Shown: piece after piece, positions 15,512 to 24,740 of the stretch
Layout of the letters: each line of letters begins with the position of its first letter
How positions within the stretch are numbered: the first letter of the stretch is position 1
NCBI RefSeq assembly: GCF_023757625.1
Contig: NZ_JALGBZ010000002.1
Coordinates: 806,001-870,000, forward strand
From: Halomonas sp. S3-1-1
Lineage (GTDB): Bacteria; Pseudomonadota; Gammaproteobacteria; Pseudomonadales; Halomonadaceae
DNA: 64,000 nucleotides
Direction: 5' to 3'
Program-made: the position numbers and the translations under genes
Notes under the pieces: generated by a model
Database searches by the model: none
Seen by the model: only the letters and a program-made list of their open reading frames with translations
What the model was told of the DNA's origin: nothing

Positions 15512-16492
15512 ATGGCCATCGAGTGGCGCCCCAGCGCGGAGATCGAAACGCTTAAGGCGCGCGCGCGCCTGCTGGCCCGAGTGCGCGAGTTCTTTGCCAA
15601 GCGAGACGTGCTGGAGGTGGAAACCCCAACGCTTGGCCAGGGCGGCAGTACCGACGTGCACCTGGCATCACTTTCTGCTCAGGCGCGTACCGACAGGGGC
15701 CTGCGCCGGCTTTGGCTTCAAACCTCGCCGGAATTTCACATGAAGCGCCTGCTGGCCGCCGGCAGCGGGCCGATTTTTCAGCTGGCCAGAAGCTTTCGCG
15801 ATGGCGAGGTGGGTGGGCGTCACAATATCGAGTTCACCATGCTCGAGTGGTACCAGCCGGGAATGACGCTTCCTGCGCTGATCGACGAAACTGCCGCACT
15901 CGTGAACGCGCTGATGCCGGGCGCGCCTCAAGTGGTCAAGCGCTACCGCTACCGCGCGCTGTTCGAAATACATCTGGCGATTGATCCCTTCACCGCGCCG
16001 CTCGAGGCGCTCCGGCACCTGGCCGAGCAGCGCGGCCAGATGGCGCCGCAAAGTCTGGCCGATGAGCCCCGGGAAACCTGTCTGGATCTGTTGATGAGCG
16101 TGGTGATCGAGCCCACGCTCGGTCGCGGTGAAATCAGCGCCGTGGTGGATTATCCGGCAAGCCAAGCGGCGCTGGCCCGGCGCCACCAGGACGAGGATGG
16201 CGAGTGGGTTGCCTCGCGCTTCGAGCTTTATGTGGCAGGAATGGAGCTTGCCAACGGCTATGACGAGCTGACGGACGCCTTCGAGCAGCGCGCGCGCTTT
16301 GTTGAGGACAACGCCGAGCGCGCGCGCCAAGGGCTCGAGCCGGTGGACGTCGACGAGCGGCTTCTGGCTGCGCTCGAACACGGCATGCCCGATGGGTCCG
16401 GCGTGGCGCTGGGGATCGACCGACTGATTCAGCTTGCGCTTGGCAAGGCGCGCCTGGAAGAAGTACTGGCCTTCTCTACCCCACGCTGTTAA
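15512..16492 (+). CDS. epmA: EF-P (R)-beta-lysine ligase
   Basis: 326-aa paralogue of the class II lysyl-tRNA synthetase catalytic core, without the anticodon-binding domain. It activates beta-lysine with ATP and transfers it to K34 of EF-P. Motif 2 is visible as GGRHNIEFTMLEWYQPG, motif 3 as SGVALGIDRL near the C-terminus, and ELANGYDEL is the usual EpmA stretch. I use the ATG at 15512 because GAGGA lies seven bases upstream. An upstream in-frame TTG falls within the terminator tail. The efp-epmA pairing beside epmB gives a complete modification set; no epmC is seen here. Confidence 0.93.
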   Translation: MAIEWRPSAEIETLKARARLLARVREFFAKRDVLEVETPTLGQGGSTDVHLASLSAQARTDRGLRRLWLQTSPEFHMKRLLAAGSGPIFQLARSFRDGEVGGRHNIEFTMLEWYQPGMTLPALIDETAALVNALMPGAPQVVKRYRYRALFEIHLAIDPFTAPLEALRHLAEQRGQMAPQSLADEPRETCLDLLMSVVIEPTLGRGEISAVVDYPASQAALARRHQDEDGEWVASRFELYVAGMELANGYDELTDAFEQRARFVEDNAERARQGLEPVDVDERLLAALEHGMPDGSGVALGIDRLIQLALGKARLEEVLAFSTPRC

Positions 16493-16498
16493 TCCTTT

Positions 16499-18049
16499 TT
16501 AGGCGCGAATGCGCTTGAGCAGAAATACCAGCGGAACCGTGGCGATATAAACGAGCCCCAGCCAGGTAAAGATATCGTTGAAGGCGAGCACCTGGGCCTG
16601 CTGCGCGACGCGCTGAGCAATCAAACCCACCGCCGCTTGGTGGGCGTCGGCGACGGCGCCTGAGAGCAGCGCTTCGTATCGGGCGATCTCGGCCACTACC
16701 ACCTCGCGGCTGGTATCGATGGCCGGAATCAGCTGGTTCCAGTGAAAGTCCTCGCGAATGTCGCGCACCGTATCCAGAAGTGCCAGCCCCACGGCGCCGC
16801 CGAGGTTGCGCATCACGTTAAAGAGCCCGCTGGCGTTGCCGACCTCATGGGCCGGCAGCGTGCCGAGCGCGATACGCGAGGCGGGGATGATGCATATGAT
16901 CAGGCCCATGCCGCGTACGATCTGCGGCAGGCAGAATTGCCAAAAGCCGGACTCCACGGTGAGGTTCGAATTCATCATCGTACCGACGCCGACCAGTAAA
17001 AAGCCGAAGAACAGCAAAAGGCGCAAATCCAGATGGTTGGTCGCCTTGCCGACCAGCGGCGCGCAGAAGAACATCGTCATCCCGGTGACGAACATCACTT
17101 GGCCGATCTGCAAGCTCGAATAGCCTCGCACGTAGCCAAAGAACAGCGGCATGATATAGACGAGCCCGTATAGCGCGATGCCGATGATGAAGCCCATGCC
17201 GGCGCCGATCGCGAAGTTGCGGTTGGCGAAAGCGCGCAGATCGACGATCGGGTGAGAGCTTCTCAGCGTTCGAGTAAAAAACCAGACCCCCGTCACCAGA
17301 CACATCAGGCTGAAAATGACGATCTCGTGGCTGGCGAACCAGTCATCCCCCGGGCCCTCTTCGAGCACGAACTCCAGCGAGCCGAGAAACAGCGCGATCA
17401 GCGTAAGGCCCAACACGTCGAGTCGGCGCGCGAGCGCGTGGTTGGGCTTGTCGATATCCAGAAACTTCCAGGCCGCCCAGCACACCAGAATGCCGGGAAT
17501 CACGTTGGCCAGAAACAGCCAGTGCCAGCTATGGGTTTCGGTAATGTAGCCGCCCACCGTCGGCCCGATCGACGGCGCCATGGTGACCACCATGCCGATC
17601 ACCGCCTGCACGCTGCCCATCACCCGCCGTGGGAAGATCGAGAAGCTGATCGCCTGGGTGATCGGAATCATCGCCCCGCCCATGAAGCCCTGGATGGCGC
17701 GCAGCACGATCAGCTGCTCGATGGAGCCCGCCAACGCGCAGCCCAAACTCGCCAGGGTGAACCCGGCGCAGGAGAGGGTAAAGGCGACCCGCGTGGAGAG
17801 AATGCGCATCAGCATGCCGGAGAGCGGAATCATCACGATCTCGGCGATCAGATACGAGGTCTGCACCCAAGAGATCTGATCCTGGCTTGCGGAGAGCCCG
17901 GACTGGATCTCGTTGAGCGAGCTGGCGACGATCTGGATATCCAGAATGGCCATGAACATGCCAAACACCGCGGCGATAAAGCCGATGCGCTGCGGCCAGG
18001 GCGGCATGTCGCTGACGCCCTGGTGGCCTGGTGGGGCGGTCGTGCTCAT
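16499..18049 (-). CDS. emrB: DHA2-family multidrug MFS transporter (EmrB-like)
   Basis: 516 aa with 14 predicted membrane helices, the DHA2 pattern. Motif A/B-type stretches include WVQTSYLIAEIVMIPLSG and the helix-5 motif C region MAPSIGPTVGGYI. It would exchange protons for hydrophobic drugs or organic anions across the inner membrane, working with the adaptor encoded just upstream and an outer-membrane channel elsewhere. Its ATG overlaps the emrA stop by four bases. Control is probably by the divergent TetR regulator. Substrate unknown. The gene ends seven bases from epmA, which converges on it. Confidence 0.9.
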   Translation of the reverse strand: MSTTAPPGHQGVSDMPPWPQRIGFIAAVFGMFMAILDIQIVASSLNEIQSGLSASQDQISWVQTSYLIAEIVMIPLSGMLMRILSTRVAFTLSCAGFTLASLGCALAGSIEQLIVLRAIQGFMGGAMIPITQAISFSIFPRRVMGSVQAVIGMVVTMAPSIGPTVGGYITETHSWHWLFLANVIPGILVCWAAWKFLDIDKPNHALARRLDVLGLTLIALFLGSLEFVLEEGPGDDWFASHEIVIFSLMCLVTGVWFFTRTLRSSHPIVDLRAFANRNFAIGAGMGFIIGIALYGLVYIMPLFFGYVRGYSSLQIGQVMFVTGMTMFFCAPLVGKATNHLDLRLLLFFGFLLVGVGTMMNSNLTVESGFWQFCLPQIVRGMGLIICIIPASRIALGTLPAHEVGNASGLFNVMRNLGGAVGLALLDTVRDIREDFHWNQLIPAIDTSREVVVAEIARYEALLSGAVADAHQAAVGLIAQRVAQQAQVLAFNDIFTWLGLVYIATVPLVFLLKRIRA

Positions 18050-19209
18050 GGGGTCGCTTGGGTGTGGGGAGCGGCGTTTGCTAGCCGGTCGTTGCGCTCG
18101 GGATCAAGGTCGCGCGTGTCGATCTCGGGCACGGCGGAAAGGCCGGCGCGCAAAAGGCCGAGCGACTCTCGAGGGCCGGTCACGCGAATGCGCACCGGCA
18201 CCCGCTGCACGATCTTGTTGAAGTTGCCGGTGGCGTTGTCCTGGGGCAGCAGACTGAACTCGGTACCGGTGGCCGGCGACAGGCTCTCGACCACGCCATC
18301 AAAGGCGATGTCCGGGTAGGCGTCCAGATGAACGGTGGCGGGCTGGCCCAAACGAATGCGTTCGAGCTGGGTCTCCTTGTAGTTGGCGCTCACATAAGCC
18401 GACTCGATGGGCACGAGCTGCATCAGCGTCAGCGACGGCTGGGCAAGCATGCCGGCCTTCACCCGAAGGTTGCCGATGACGCCGTCGCGCGGGGCAGTGA
18501 GGCGCGTCTTGTCGAGCTGGTGCTGGGCGTAGGCCAGATCCGCGGCGGCGGCCTCCTGGCTTGCCTCGGCGCGGGTGACGTCGCTTTCGGCCACCGCCAG
18601 CTGGCGCTCGGCAGAAACCACGCTGGCGCGGCGGCTGGCCAGATTGGCCTCGGCCACGCGTAGCGCGCTCTGGTCGTCCTCACGCTGCTGGCGTGAGCCA
18701 TAGTTGTTGGCGGCCAGCGACGACGAGCGCTCAAGATGCGCGCGCGCACGATCGACGTCGGCCTGGGCGGCGTCCACCTGGGTGCGCGCCTGATCGATGG
18801 CGGCCTGCTGCAGTGCAACCTGGCGCTGGGTTTGGGCAAACGACGCTGCGGCCACGGCTTGCTGTGCTCGGGCCTGGTTCAACTGATCGCGGTAGCCGGC
18901 ATCGTCGAGCTGCACGAGTAGATCGCCTTGTTGAACGGCCTGGTTCTCGATCACCGCTACATCGACTACCCGCGCCGAGAGCTCTGCGCTTAGCGCCACG
19001 CTGTCGGTGCGCACGTAGGCGTTGTCGGTGTCGATCATGAACCGCCCCACCTGCCACCAGCCGACGAGCCACCAGCCAAGCGCGGCCAGCGCGATCAGGC
19101 CGATCACCAACAGAAGCCACTTGCGCCCGCGCTTTTTAGGCTTGGCCTGCGCTGTAGGCGCATCGGGGGTAAGGTTGGCGGTATCGCCTTGAGCGTCGCC
19201 CTGAGCCAT
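18046..19209 (-). CDS. emrA: Membrane fusion protein, HlyD/EmrA family
   Basis: 387-aa periplasmic adaptor. A short cytoplasmic basic stretch (KKRGRKW) leads into one membrane helix (about 30-51). A biotinyl-lipoyl half motif (SARVVDVAVIENQAVQQGD) follows, then a long alpha-helical hairpin rich in Ala, Gln and Arg (about 105-215), the second lipoyl half and a beta-barrel. This is the EmrA layout. AGGAG precedes the ATG at 19209. It is the first gene of the emrAB unit, with an 18-base palindrome and a 22-base inverted repeat in its leader and promoter region. Confidence 0.92.
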   Translation of the reverse strand: MAQGDAQGDTANLTPDAPTAQAKPKKRGRKWLLLVIGLIALAALGWWLVGWWQVGRFMIDTDNAYVRTDSVALSAELSARVVDVAVIENQAVQQGDLLVQLDDAGYRDQLNQARAQQAVAAASFAQTQRQVALQQAAIDQARTQVDAAQADVDRARAHLERSSSLAANNYGSRQQREDDQSALRVAEANLASRRASVVSAERQLAVAESDVTRAEASQEAAAADLAYAQHQLDKTRLTAPRDGVIGNLRVKAGMLAQPSLTLMQLVPIESAYVSANYKETQLERIRLGQPATVHLDAYPDIAFDGVVESLSPATGTEFSLLPQDNATGNFNKIVQRVPVRIRVTGPRESLGLLRAGLSAVPEIDTRDLDPERNDRLANAAPHTQATP

Positions 19210-19230
19210 GGCTACTCCTGTAAGGAAACG

Positions 19231-19248
19231 TTTCGGCCCGGGCCGAAA
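19231..19248. repeat. Perfect 18-bp palindrome before emrA
   Basis: TTTCGGCCCGGGCCGAAA is its own reverse complement. It lies 22 bases upstream of the emrA start codon. It could be a protein-binding site, or in RNA a stem close to the ribosome-binding site. Confidence 0.7.
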
Positions 19249-19261
19249 GAGAAGGGATCAA

Positions 19262-19283
19262 TAGTGTAATGAATGCTACACTA
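19262..19283. promoter_or_regulatory. Candidate TetR-type operator
   Basis: Perfect arms TAGTGTA (19262-19268) and TACACTA (19277-19283) around an 8-base centre, placed between the divergent emrA and tetR genes. A 22-bp palindrome between a pump and a TetR gene is the expected form of the regulator's operator. Confidence 0.65.
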
Positions 19284-19374
19284 CATATCCAGCGCCGAAG
19301 ATCCAACGTGAGATTTTTATCGGTGGCGTAGGGACACGTTGAGGTGCCGACCAGATATAAAAAAGGGCCAATCG

Positions 19375-20022
19375 ATGGGAGCGGAAAGGGCAGTGGAAGG
19401 ACAGGAAAAGTGTGATATGAGGACGCCCCGGGGTGTGGCAAGGCGCGAGCGGCTGCTGGACGCCGCGCGGGACGTGTTTTTGGAGCAGGGCTACGCCGGG
19501 GCCAGCGTCAACGACGTGGTTGCTCGCGCCGGCGGGTCGCTGGCCACGCTTTACAAGCAGTTTGGCAGCAAGGAGGGGCTTTTTACCGCGGCGATGGAGC
19601 GCCATATTGAAACCGCTTGGGCGGTGATCGAGGAGGGGCGACGCGACCGCCAAGCGCCAGAGCAGGTGCTTTTCGAGCTCGGCCGGCGCATGCTGATGCT
19701 GGTCTTCGACCCCGCCGTCATTCGGCTGGTAAGGGGGCTTGCCTTCGAGGCCGAGCGTGCTCCGGCGCTTGGCGAGCTGTTTCTCGTGCGCGGCCCGGAC
19801 CGTACCCGCGAGGCGTTGGCGGACTATCTAAGCGACCAGGTCGACCAGGGGAGGCTGGCGTTCGAAGCGCCTCGAGAGGCCGCGGGCATTTTCATGGGCA
19901 TGCTGATGGGCGAGTGGCACATCAATGCGCTACTCGGCCGGGACTTAAACATCGACGAGGCGCGCTGCAACGCCCGGGCCCGGCGCTGCGCGGCGATCTT
20001 TCTGGAGGGCGTCAAGCGCTAA
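19375..20022 (+). CDS. TetR/AcrR-family repressor of the efflux operon
   Basis: About 215 aa. The helix-turn-helix reads [20 protein letters not shown], with the usual FGSKEGLF after it. The C-terminal ~140 residues form the ligand and dimer domain. I start at ATG 19375 (AAGGG seven bases upstream). The ATG at 19417 ([12 protein letters not shown]) has AGGA further upstream and is nearly as good, so the N-terminus is uncertain by 14 residues. It diverges from emrAB and most likely represses it through the palindrome at 19262-19283, released by a pump substrate. Its 3' end overlaps the convergent psd gene by 11 bases. Confidence 0.88.
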   Translation: MGAERAVEGQEKCDMRTPRGVARRERLLDAARDVFLEQGYAGASVNDVVARAGGSLATLYKQFGSKEGLFTAAMERHIETAWAVIEEGRRDRQAPEQVLFELGRRMLMLVFDPAVIRLVRGLAFEAERAPALGELFLVRGPDRTREALADYLSDQVDQGRLAFEAPREAAGIFMGMLMGEWHINALLGRDLNIDEARCNARARRCAAIFLEGVKR

Positions 20023-20869
20023 CCGGCGCTCTCACAGGTGTATCGCCCAGGCGCTGGCCCATCTGTACCGGTGTTTCTGGGGCCAGGTCGTCGAAGTCGA
20101 CCGGGTTCTCGAAGCACATCACCACCGTCGAGCCCAGCTTGAAACGCCCCATCTCTTCGCCGCGCGTAAGCGTAATCGGCTGCTCGAAGCGGGTGCGCTG
20201 AGGCGTGCCCGCCAGCGGCGTGATCTGGCCTGCCCACACGGTTTCGATGGCGGCCACCACCATGGCACCGACCAGCACCATGGCGAACGCGCCCTGAGGG
20301 CTGTCGAAAATACACACTAGCCGCTCGTTACGCGCAAACAGGTTCGGCACATAGCGCGCCGTGGCCTGGTTGACCGAGAAGATGCGCCCGGGCACGTAGA
20401 TCATCTCGCGAAGCGTACCGGTCATGGGCATGTGGACGCGGTGGTAGTCGCTTGGCGACAGATACACCGTGGCGAAGCTACCGTTGTCGAACTCGCTGGC
20501 AAGCGCGGCGTCGCCGCCCAATAAAGCCTGAGCTGAATAGTGGTGACCCTTGGCCTGGATCAACCGACCCTGCTCGAGACGACCGTGGCGTGAAAGCGCG
20601 CCGTCGGCGGGGCTCAAAAGACCTTCCCCGAGCGGGCGCGCGTCATCCTTGAGCGCGCGAGTAAAGAACGCGTTGAAGTGTGGGTAGGCCGTCGGGTCGG
20701 GTTCGAGCGCCTGGCTCATGTCGACGTTGAAGCGCTTGATGAACGCCTTGATCAGCGCGTTCTTGAGCCAGGGCGTCTCGCTGCGGGCGAAGGCGCCCGT
20801 CAGCCGCGAGATCGCGTGGTGCGGCAAGGGGTACTGAATCAGCGAAAAAGCTTTTTGAGATAGCGTCAC
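20012..20869 (-). CDS. psd: Phosphatidylserine decarboxylase proenzyme
   Basis: 285-aa inner-membrane enzyme that makes phosphatidylethanolamine from phosphatidylserine. The self-cleavage motif LGST is visible in [14 protein letters not shown] near residue 252; the serine becomes the pyruvoyl prosthetic group. [13 protein letters not shown], with the autoproteolysis His/Asp, is also present. The length matches the short proteobacterial form. It lies with a sulfurtransferase and rsgA on the minus strand; rsgA-psd adjacency is common in gammaproteobacteria. Its last codons overlap the tail-to-tail tetR gene. Confidence 0.96.
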   Translation of the reverse strand: MTLSQKAFSLIQYPLPHHAISRLTGAFARSETPWLKNALIKAFIKRFNVDMSQALEPDPTAYPHFNAFFTRALKDDARPLGEGLLSPADGALSRHGRLEQGRLIQAKGHHYSAQALLGGDAALASEFDNGSFATVYLSPSDYHRVHMPMTGTLREMIYVPGRIFSVNQATARYVPNLFARNERLVCIFDSPQGAFAMVLVGAMVVAAIETVWAGQITPLAGTPQRTRFEQPITLTRGEEMGRFKLGSTVVMCFENPVDFDDLAPETPVQMGQRLGDTPVRAPVSA

Positions 20870-20919
20870 GTGGCGTTCTTTTCGTCAGAGGCTCTTGAAT
20901 CCCGGTACAAGGCGGGGCG

Positions 20920-21762
20920 CTACTTTTCGATCGGCGTGTCGTCGCGGTTGCCCCATTCGCCCCAGGAACCGGCGTAGCCGCGAATGTTGAACCCGAGCGC
21001 CTTGCCGACCAGCCAGGTAAAGCTGCTGCGGTGGTGGCTTTGGCAATGGGTGGCGATCTCCATGTCCGGGGTCAGCCCCATCGCCTCGAGCTCGGTGATC
21101 AGCTCCGCGTAGTCGCGAATGCGAAGCGCGCGGTGTCGGTCCATGGCGTCGCCCCAGTCCATGTTCACAGCGCCCGGGATGTGGCCCAGGTGCTTGTTGT
21201 TGCCTTTCTCGCCGTCGTACTCGCCTTTGGAGCGCGCATCCCACACCGCGAAATTGCGATCCTCGAGCTTGCCCTTGATCTCCTCGCAGGTGATCAGTAC
21301 CTGGGGGTTGAGAATCTCGGCGTGGTACTCGGAAGGCTCGGGACGGGTCTGCTCGCTGCTTTCATCCAGACCTTCGTCGCGCCAAGCGTGGATGCCGCCG
21401 TTCAGGTACGAGTAGCGGGTGTGGCCGATCAACTCCAGCGTCCAGAGTAGCCTCGCTGCCCAGCCGCCGCCTTCGTCGTCGTAGGCCACCACGTGGGTAT
21501 CGCGAGTCAGGCCCAGGGCGCTGAAAAGCTGCGAGAGAAAGCCCACGTCCGGTACGTCGTTGGGCACCGGGCCCTCACCGCGCAGCAGGTAGCGAAAGTC
21601 GAGATACACCGCGCCGGGCACGTGGCCGGCACGGTAGCTGTCCGGGTTGGCCGGCACGTCGATGATCAAAAGCTCGGGGGCGTCCAGTTTGGCCGCAAGC
21701 TCCCCGGGCTCGACGATCAAGGGCAACACGTTGGCTTCGCTGGATGGGTGTTCAGCACTCAT
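20920..21762 (-). CDS. Thiosulfate/3-mercaptopyruvate sulfurtransferase (two rhodanese domains)
   Basis: 280 aa with two rhodanese domains. The N-terminal one (about 17-130) is inactive, lacking the cysteine loop. The C-terminal one (about 150-275) has the active loop THCQSHHRSS with the persulfide cysteine near residue 240. The loop CQSHHRS differs from both the classic CRKGVT of thiosulfate sulfurtransferases and the CGSGVT of SseA, so substrate choice is open. It moves sulfane sulfur to an acceptor such as cyanide or a thiol. Inserted between psd and rsgA and 12 bases after the rsgA stop, it is probably co-transcribed. Confidence 0.9.
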   Translation of the reverse strand: MSAEHPSSEANVLPLIVEPGELAAKLDAPELLIIDVPANPDSYRAGHVPGAVYLDFRYLLRGEGPVPNDVPDVGFLSQLFSALGLTRDTHVVAYDDEGGGWAARLLWTLELIGHTRYSYLNGGIHAWRDEGLDESSEQTRPEPSEYHAEILNPQVLITCEEIKGKLEDRNFAVWDARSKGEYDGEKGNNKHLGHIPGAVNMDWGDAMDRHRALRIRDYAELITELEAMGLTPDMEIATHCQSHHRSSFTWLVGKALGFNIRGYAGSWGEWGNRDDTPIEK

Positions 21763-21774
21763 GAACCGCTCCTG

Positions 21775-22806
21775 TCATTGGGCGCCTGGCGCGCTTAGGC
21801 TGTCGAGTATGCGCCGGTAGCTTGAAAAACGTTCAGGGTGAATCTTGCCTGCCTCGACGGCGCCAAGTAAAGCGCAGCCCGGCTCCTGACGGTGGCGGCA
21901 GTCGCGAAAGCGGCAGTGGCCGATGAAGGGGTGAAACTCGATGAAACCCTCGGTCACTTCCTGTTCGGTCAGGTGAACGAGCCCGAACTCGCGAATGCCG
22001 GGGGAGTCGATCAACTCGCCGTTCTCCACCTCGTCGACATTCATGGTGTAGAGCCTGGCGGTGGTGGTGGTGTGCGTGCCCTTGCGCGAATCCTCGGAGA
22101 GCGCGCCGATACGCAGCGACTCCTTGGGCAGCAGTAAATCGATCAATGACGATTTGCCCACGCCGCTTTGGCCGACGAACACCGAGGTGCGGCCATTGAG
22201 CTGCTCGCGAAGCGCGGTCAGGCCCGCGTCATTGGCCGTGGTGGTGCGTACCACCGGATAGCCAAGGCCCGCGTAGCGCTCCAGCAGCGCGCCGAGCTCG
22301 CCGCCGTCGTCGGGTAACAGGTCGGTCTTGTTGAGCACCAGCACCGGGGCGATACCGGTTGCCTCGGCGGCGACCAGGTAGCGGTCGATCAGATTGGGGT
22401 GCGGGGCGGGCTCGACGGCGAAGACGATCAAAATCTGGTCGATATTGGCCGCGACTGGCTTTAAGAGCCCGCGAGCGTCCGGGCGTTTGAGCACGCTGTC
22501 AGGCTCTTCGCGGGCGACCACCACGCCGGAGCCCTCCTGGCCCGCGCGCCAGATCACCCGGTCGCCGGTGACCAGGCCCTCGAGGTTGGCGCGCAGGTGG
22601 CAGCGCACCGGGGCGCCATTGCTATCGCGTACCTCGAGCGTGCGGCCGAAGTGCGCCATCACGCGCCCGGGCTGCTCAGCGCCGTATTCGCCAGCGGCGA
22701 GCTTTTCGCTGTCGTCGGTTTCGCGCTTTTGCGCGCGGTTGGCGCGCTCGGCCTGGATCTTCTCGACCCGCCAGCGCTGCTGGCGGCTTAATTTACGTTT
22801 GCTCAT
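21775..22806 (-). CDS. rsgA: Small ribosomal subunit biogenesis GTPase RsgA
   Basis: 343-aa circularly permuted GTPase that checks late 30S assembly. An OB-fold (about 40-110) precedes the G domain, whose motifs run G4 (LNKTDLL), G1 (GQSGVGKSSL), G3 (DSPGIREFGL), the permuted order. A C-terminal zinc knuckle shows as CRFRDCRHRQEPGC. I start at the ATG at 22806 (MSKRKLSRQQRWRV), the canonical N-terminus, rather than a GTG two codons upstream. It diverges from orn, as in E. coli. Confidence 0.97.
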   Translation of the reverse strand: MSKRKLSRQQRWRVEKIQAERANRAQKRETDDSEKLAAGEYGAEQPGRVMAHFGRTLEVRDSNGAPVRCHLRANLEGLVTGDRVIWRAGQEGSGVVVAREEPDSVLKRPDARGLLKPVAANIDQILIVFAVEPAPHPNLIDRYLVAAEATGIAPVLVLNKTDLLPDDGGELGALLERYAGLGYPVVRTTTANDAGLTALREQLNGRTSVFVGQSGVGKSSLIDLLLPKESLRIGALSEDSRKGTHTTTTARLYTMNVDEVENGELIDSPGIREFGLVHLTEQEVTEGFIEFHPFIGHCRFRDCRHRQEPGCALLGAVEAGKIHPERFSSYRRILDSLSAPGAQ

Positions 22807-22900
22807 GACCACCCGATGATCGGTACAATGGCGTTAGTGTACCTGTTAACGTGGCGCGGGTAACGACCCCGCCGCCCTGATGCCCACTTTGGAGAACACC

Positions 22901-23470
22901 ATGCCTGACACGACTGTCCCGCGCCGCGACCTGCTCGTCTGGATCGACCTGGAAATGACCGGGCTGGACCCGAATAAGGAGCGCATCATCGAAGTGGCCA
23001 CACTCGTCACCGACACCGACCTAAACGTGGTTGCCGAAGGCCCGGTGATCGCGGTGAATCAGAGTGAGCGCCTGCTCGCCGGCATGGACGACTGGAACCA
23101 GAAGACCCACGGCGAGTCCGGTCTCGTCGCCCGTGTGAAAGAGAGCCAAGTGGATACCGCCCAGGCAGAGCGCGAGACGCTGGCGTTTTTAAGCCGCTAT
23201 GTCGAGCCTGGCACCTCGCCGATGTGCGGTAACAGCATCCACCAGGACCGGCGCTTTCTGGAGCGCGAGATGCCCTCGCTCTGGGCGTTTTTCCACTACC
23301 GCAACCTGGACGTGTCCACCGTGAAGGAGCTGGCCAAGCGGTGGAATCCGAAGGCGCTCGAAGGGTTCGGCAAGAAAAACGTGCACCTGGCGATGGACGA
23401 TATCAAGGAGTCTATCGCCGAGCTTGCCCACTACCGCAAGACGTTTTTGAAAGCCGATGGCGACCAGTGA
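22901..23470 (+). CDS. orn: Oligoribonuclease
   Basis: 189-aa DEDDh 3'-5' exonuclease that degrades 2- to 5-nt RNA, including pGpG from cyclic di-GMP breakdown. Motifs: IDLEMTGLD (Exo I, D/E metal ligands), [11 protein letters not shown] (Exo II) and the C-terminal H..D in the [10 protein letters not shown] region (Exo III). I use the ATG at 22901 ([14 protein letters not shown]) with GGAG six bases upstream. The upstream in-frame ATG at 22880 lacks a good site. A cyclic di-GMP link with yajQ elsewhere in the window is only suggestive. Confidence 0.97.
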   Translation: MPDTTVPRRDLLVWIDLEMTGLDPNKERIIEVATLVTDTDLNVVAEGPVIAVNQSERLLAGMDDWNQKTHGESGLVARVKESQVDTAQAERETLAFLSRYVEPGTSPMCGNSIHQDRRFLEREMPSLWAFFHYRNLDVSTVKELAKRWNPKALEGFGKKNVHLAMDDIKESIAELAHYRKTFLKADGDQ

Positions 23471-23480
23471 TCCTTGAATA

Positions 23481-24578
23481 TTAGGCAATGCGCGCGCCGC
23501 GCTTTTGGCGCTGCTCATCGAGTGCCCAAGCGACGTGCTCTCGCACAAGCGCGCTTGGGTAGGCGCGCCGGGCCTTGAGCGCGGCTTCCACCTGGGCGCT
23601 CCAGGGCGCGTTACCCAGCCCTACCGCCAGGTTTCTCAGCCAGCGCTCGAAGCCGATGCGGCGAATGGCGCTGCCAGCGGTCTTGTCGAGAAACTCCTCT
23701 TCGCTCCAGGCGAACAGCGAGATCAGCGAGGCGCGGTCCAGGTCGTGGCGCGGGGCGAAATCCTCCTCCGCGCTCGCCTTCGTAAAGCGGGTAAAGGGGC
23801 AGACCAACTGGCAGTCGTCGCAGCCGTAAACCCGGTTACCCATCGCGCGGCGATACTCTATCGGAATCGCGCCGTGAAGCTCGATGGTCAGATAAGAGAT
23901 GCACTTGTTGGAGTCGATGATCTTGTCATCGACGATGGCGCCGGTGGGGCAGGCCGTTTGACAGGCGTTGCAGCGACCGCAGTGCTCGGTATCGAAAGGC
24001 GCATCGACGGGTAGCGGCAGATCCGTATAGAGCTCGCCGAGAAAGAACAGCGAGCCGGCTTTCGGGTTCAACAGCATGGCGTTCTTGCCGAACCAGCCAA
24101 GCCCCGCCTTCTGCGCCAGCGCGCGCTCCATCACCGGCGCCGAGTCGACAAACGCCCGGTAGTCAAACGCGCCCACCTCCTGCTCGATCTTTTTGGCAAG
24201 CGTCGCCAGGCGCTTTCGGATCAGCTTGTGATAATCCCGCCCCAGGGCGTAGCGCGAGACGTAGGCGAGCTGGCGTTGGCCGAGCACTTTGGTGGTTTCG
24301 ACCTCCGGCGGCAGGTAGTCCATGCGCGCGCTGATGACCCGCCGGGTACCGGGTTCGAGCTCGGCGGGGCGGGTGCGCTTAGTGCCGTGTTTGGCCATGT
24401 AGGCCATTTCGCCCTGGTAGCCGTTATCGAGCCAGGCGTTCAGGTGCGTTTCGTGCTCGCCAAGGTCGGTGTCGGTAATGCCGATCTGCTGAAAGCCGAG
24501 CTCGCGCCCCCAGGTCTTGATCATCGACGCCAAGCGCTCGAGCTCATCGGTAGATAGTGAAGCGGTAGATGTCGCCAT
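23481..24578 (-). CDS. queG: Epoxyqueuosine reductase
   Basis: 365-aa cobalamin-dependent reductase for the last step of queuosine synthesis in tRNA. Two [4Fe-4S] motifs are present, CGRCNACQTACPTGAIVD and CDDCQLVCPF, with a C-terminal HEAT-like helical region (HVAWALDEQRQKRG). The B12-binding domain lies in the N-terminal half. The gene converges on orn (10 bases apart) and diverges from the NnrD/NnrE gene. This is the conserved gammaproteobacterial position beside yjeF/tsaE. The need for cobalamin fits the cobO gene in the same window. Confidence 0.96.
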   Translation of the reverse strand: MATSTASLSTDELERLASMIKTWGRELGFQQIGITDTDLGEHETHLNAWLDNGYQGEMAYMAKHGTKRTRPAELEPGTRRVISARMDYLPPEVETTKVLGQRQLAYVSRYALGRDYHKLIRKRLATLAKKIEQEVGAFDYRAFVDSAPVMERALAQKAGLGWFGKNAMLLNPKAGSLFFLGELYTDLPLPVDAPFDTEHCGRCNACQTACPTGAIVDDKIIDSNKCISYLTIELHGAIPIEYRRAMGNRVYGCDDCQLVCPFTRFTKASAEEDFAPRHDLDRASLISLFAWSEEEFLDKTAGSAIRRIGFERWLRNLAVGLGNAPWSAQVEAALKARRAYPSALVREHVAWALDEQRQKRGARIA

Positions 24579-24740
24579 GGTGGATCAACGCAGATAAGTG
24601 AAGCCGGTGAGTGAAACGCCAACGTGCGGGCGCGCTATGCTACCGCATAAGACGTTTTGACGACACGGCGGGGCATTTCGATCCATACTGTGGGCCAGGC
24701 ACCGTCCACCGACCCTTTACCGATAGCACAAGGAGCTTTC

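Noticed and set aside
13740..16492. Possible mobile insertion of the efp/epmA/epmB cluster
   Set aside because: Composition and codon use match neighbours; no flanking repeats or integrase; the cluster is normal gammaproteobacterial content.
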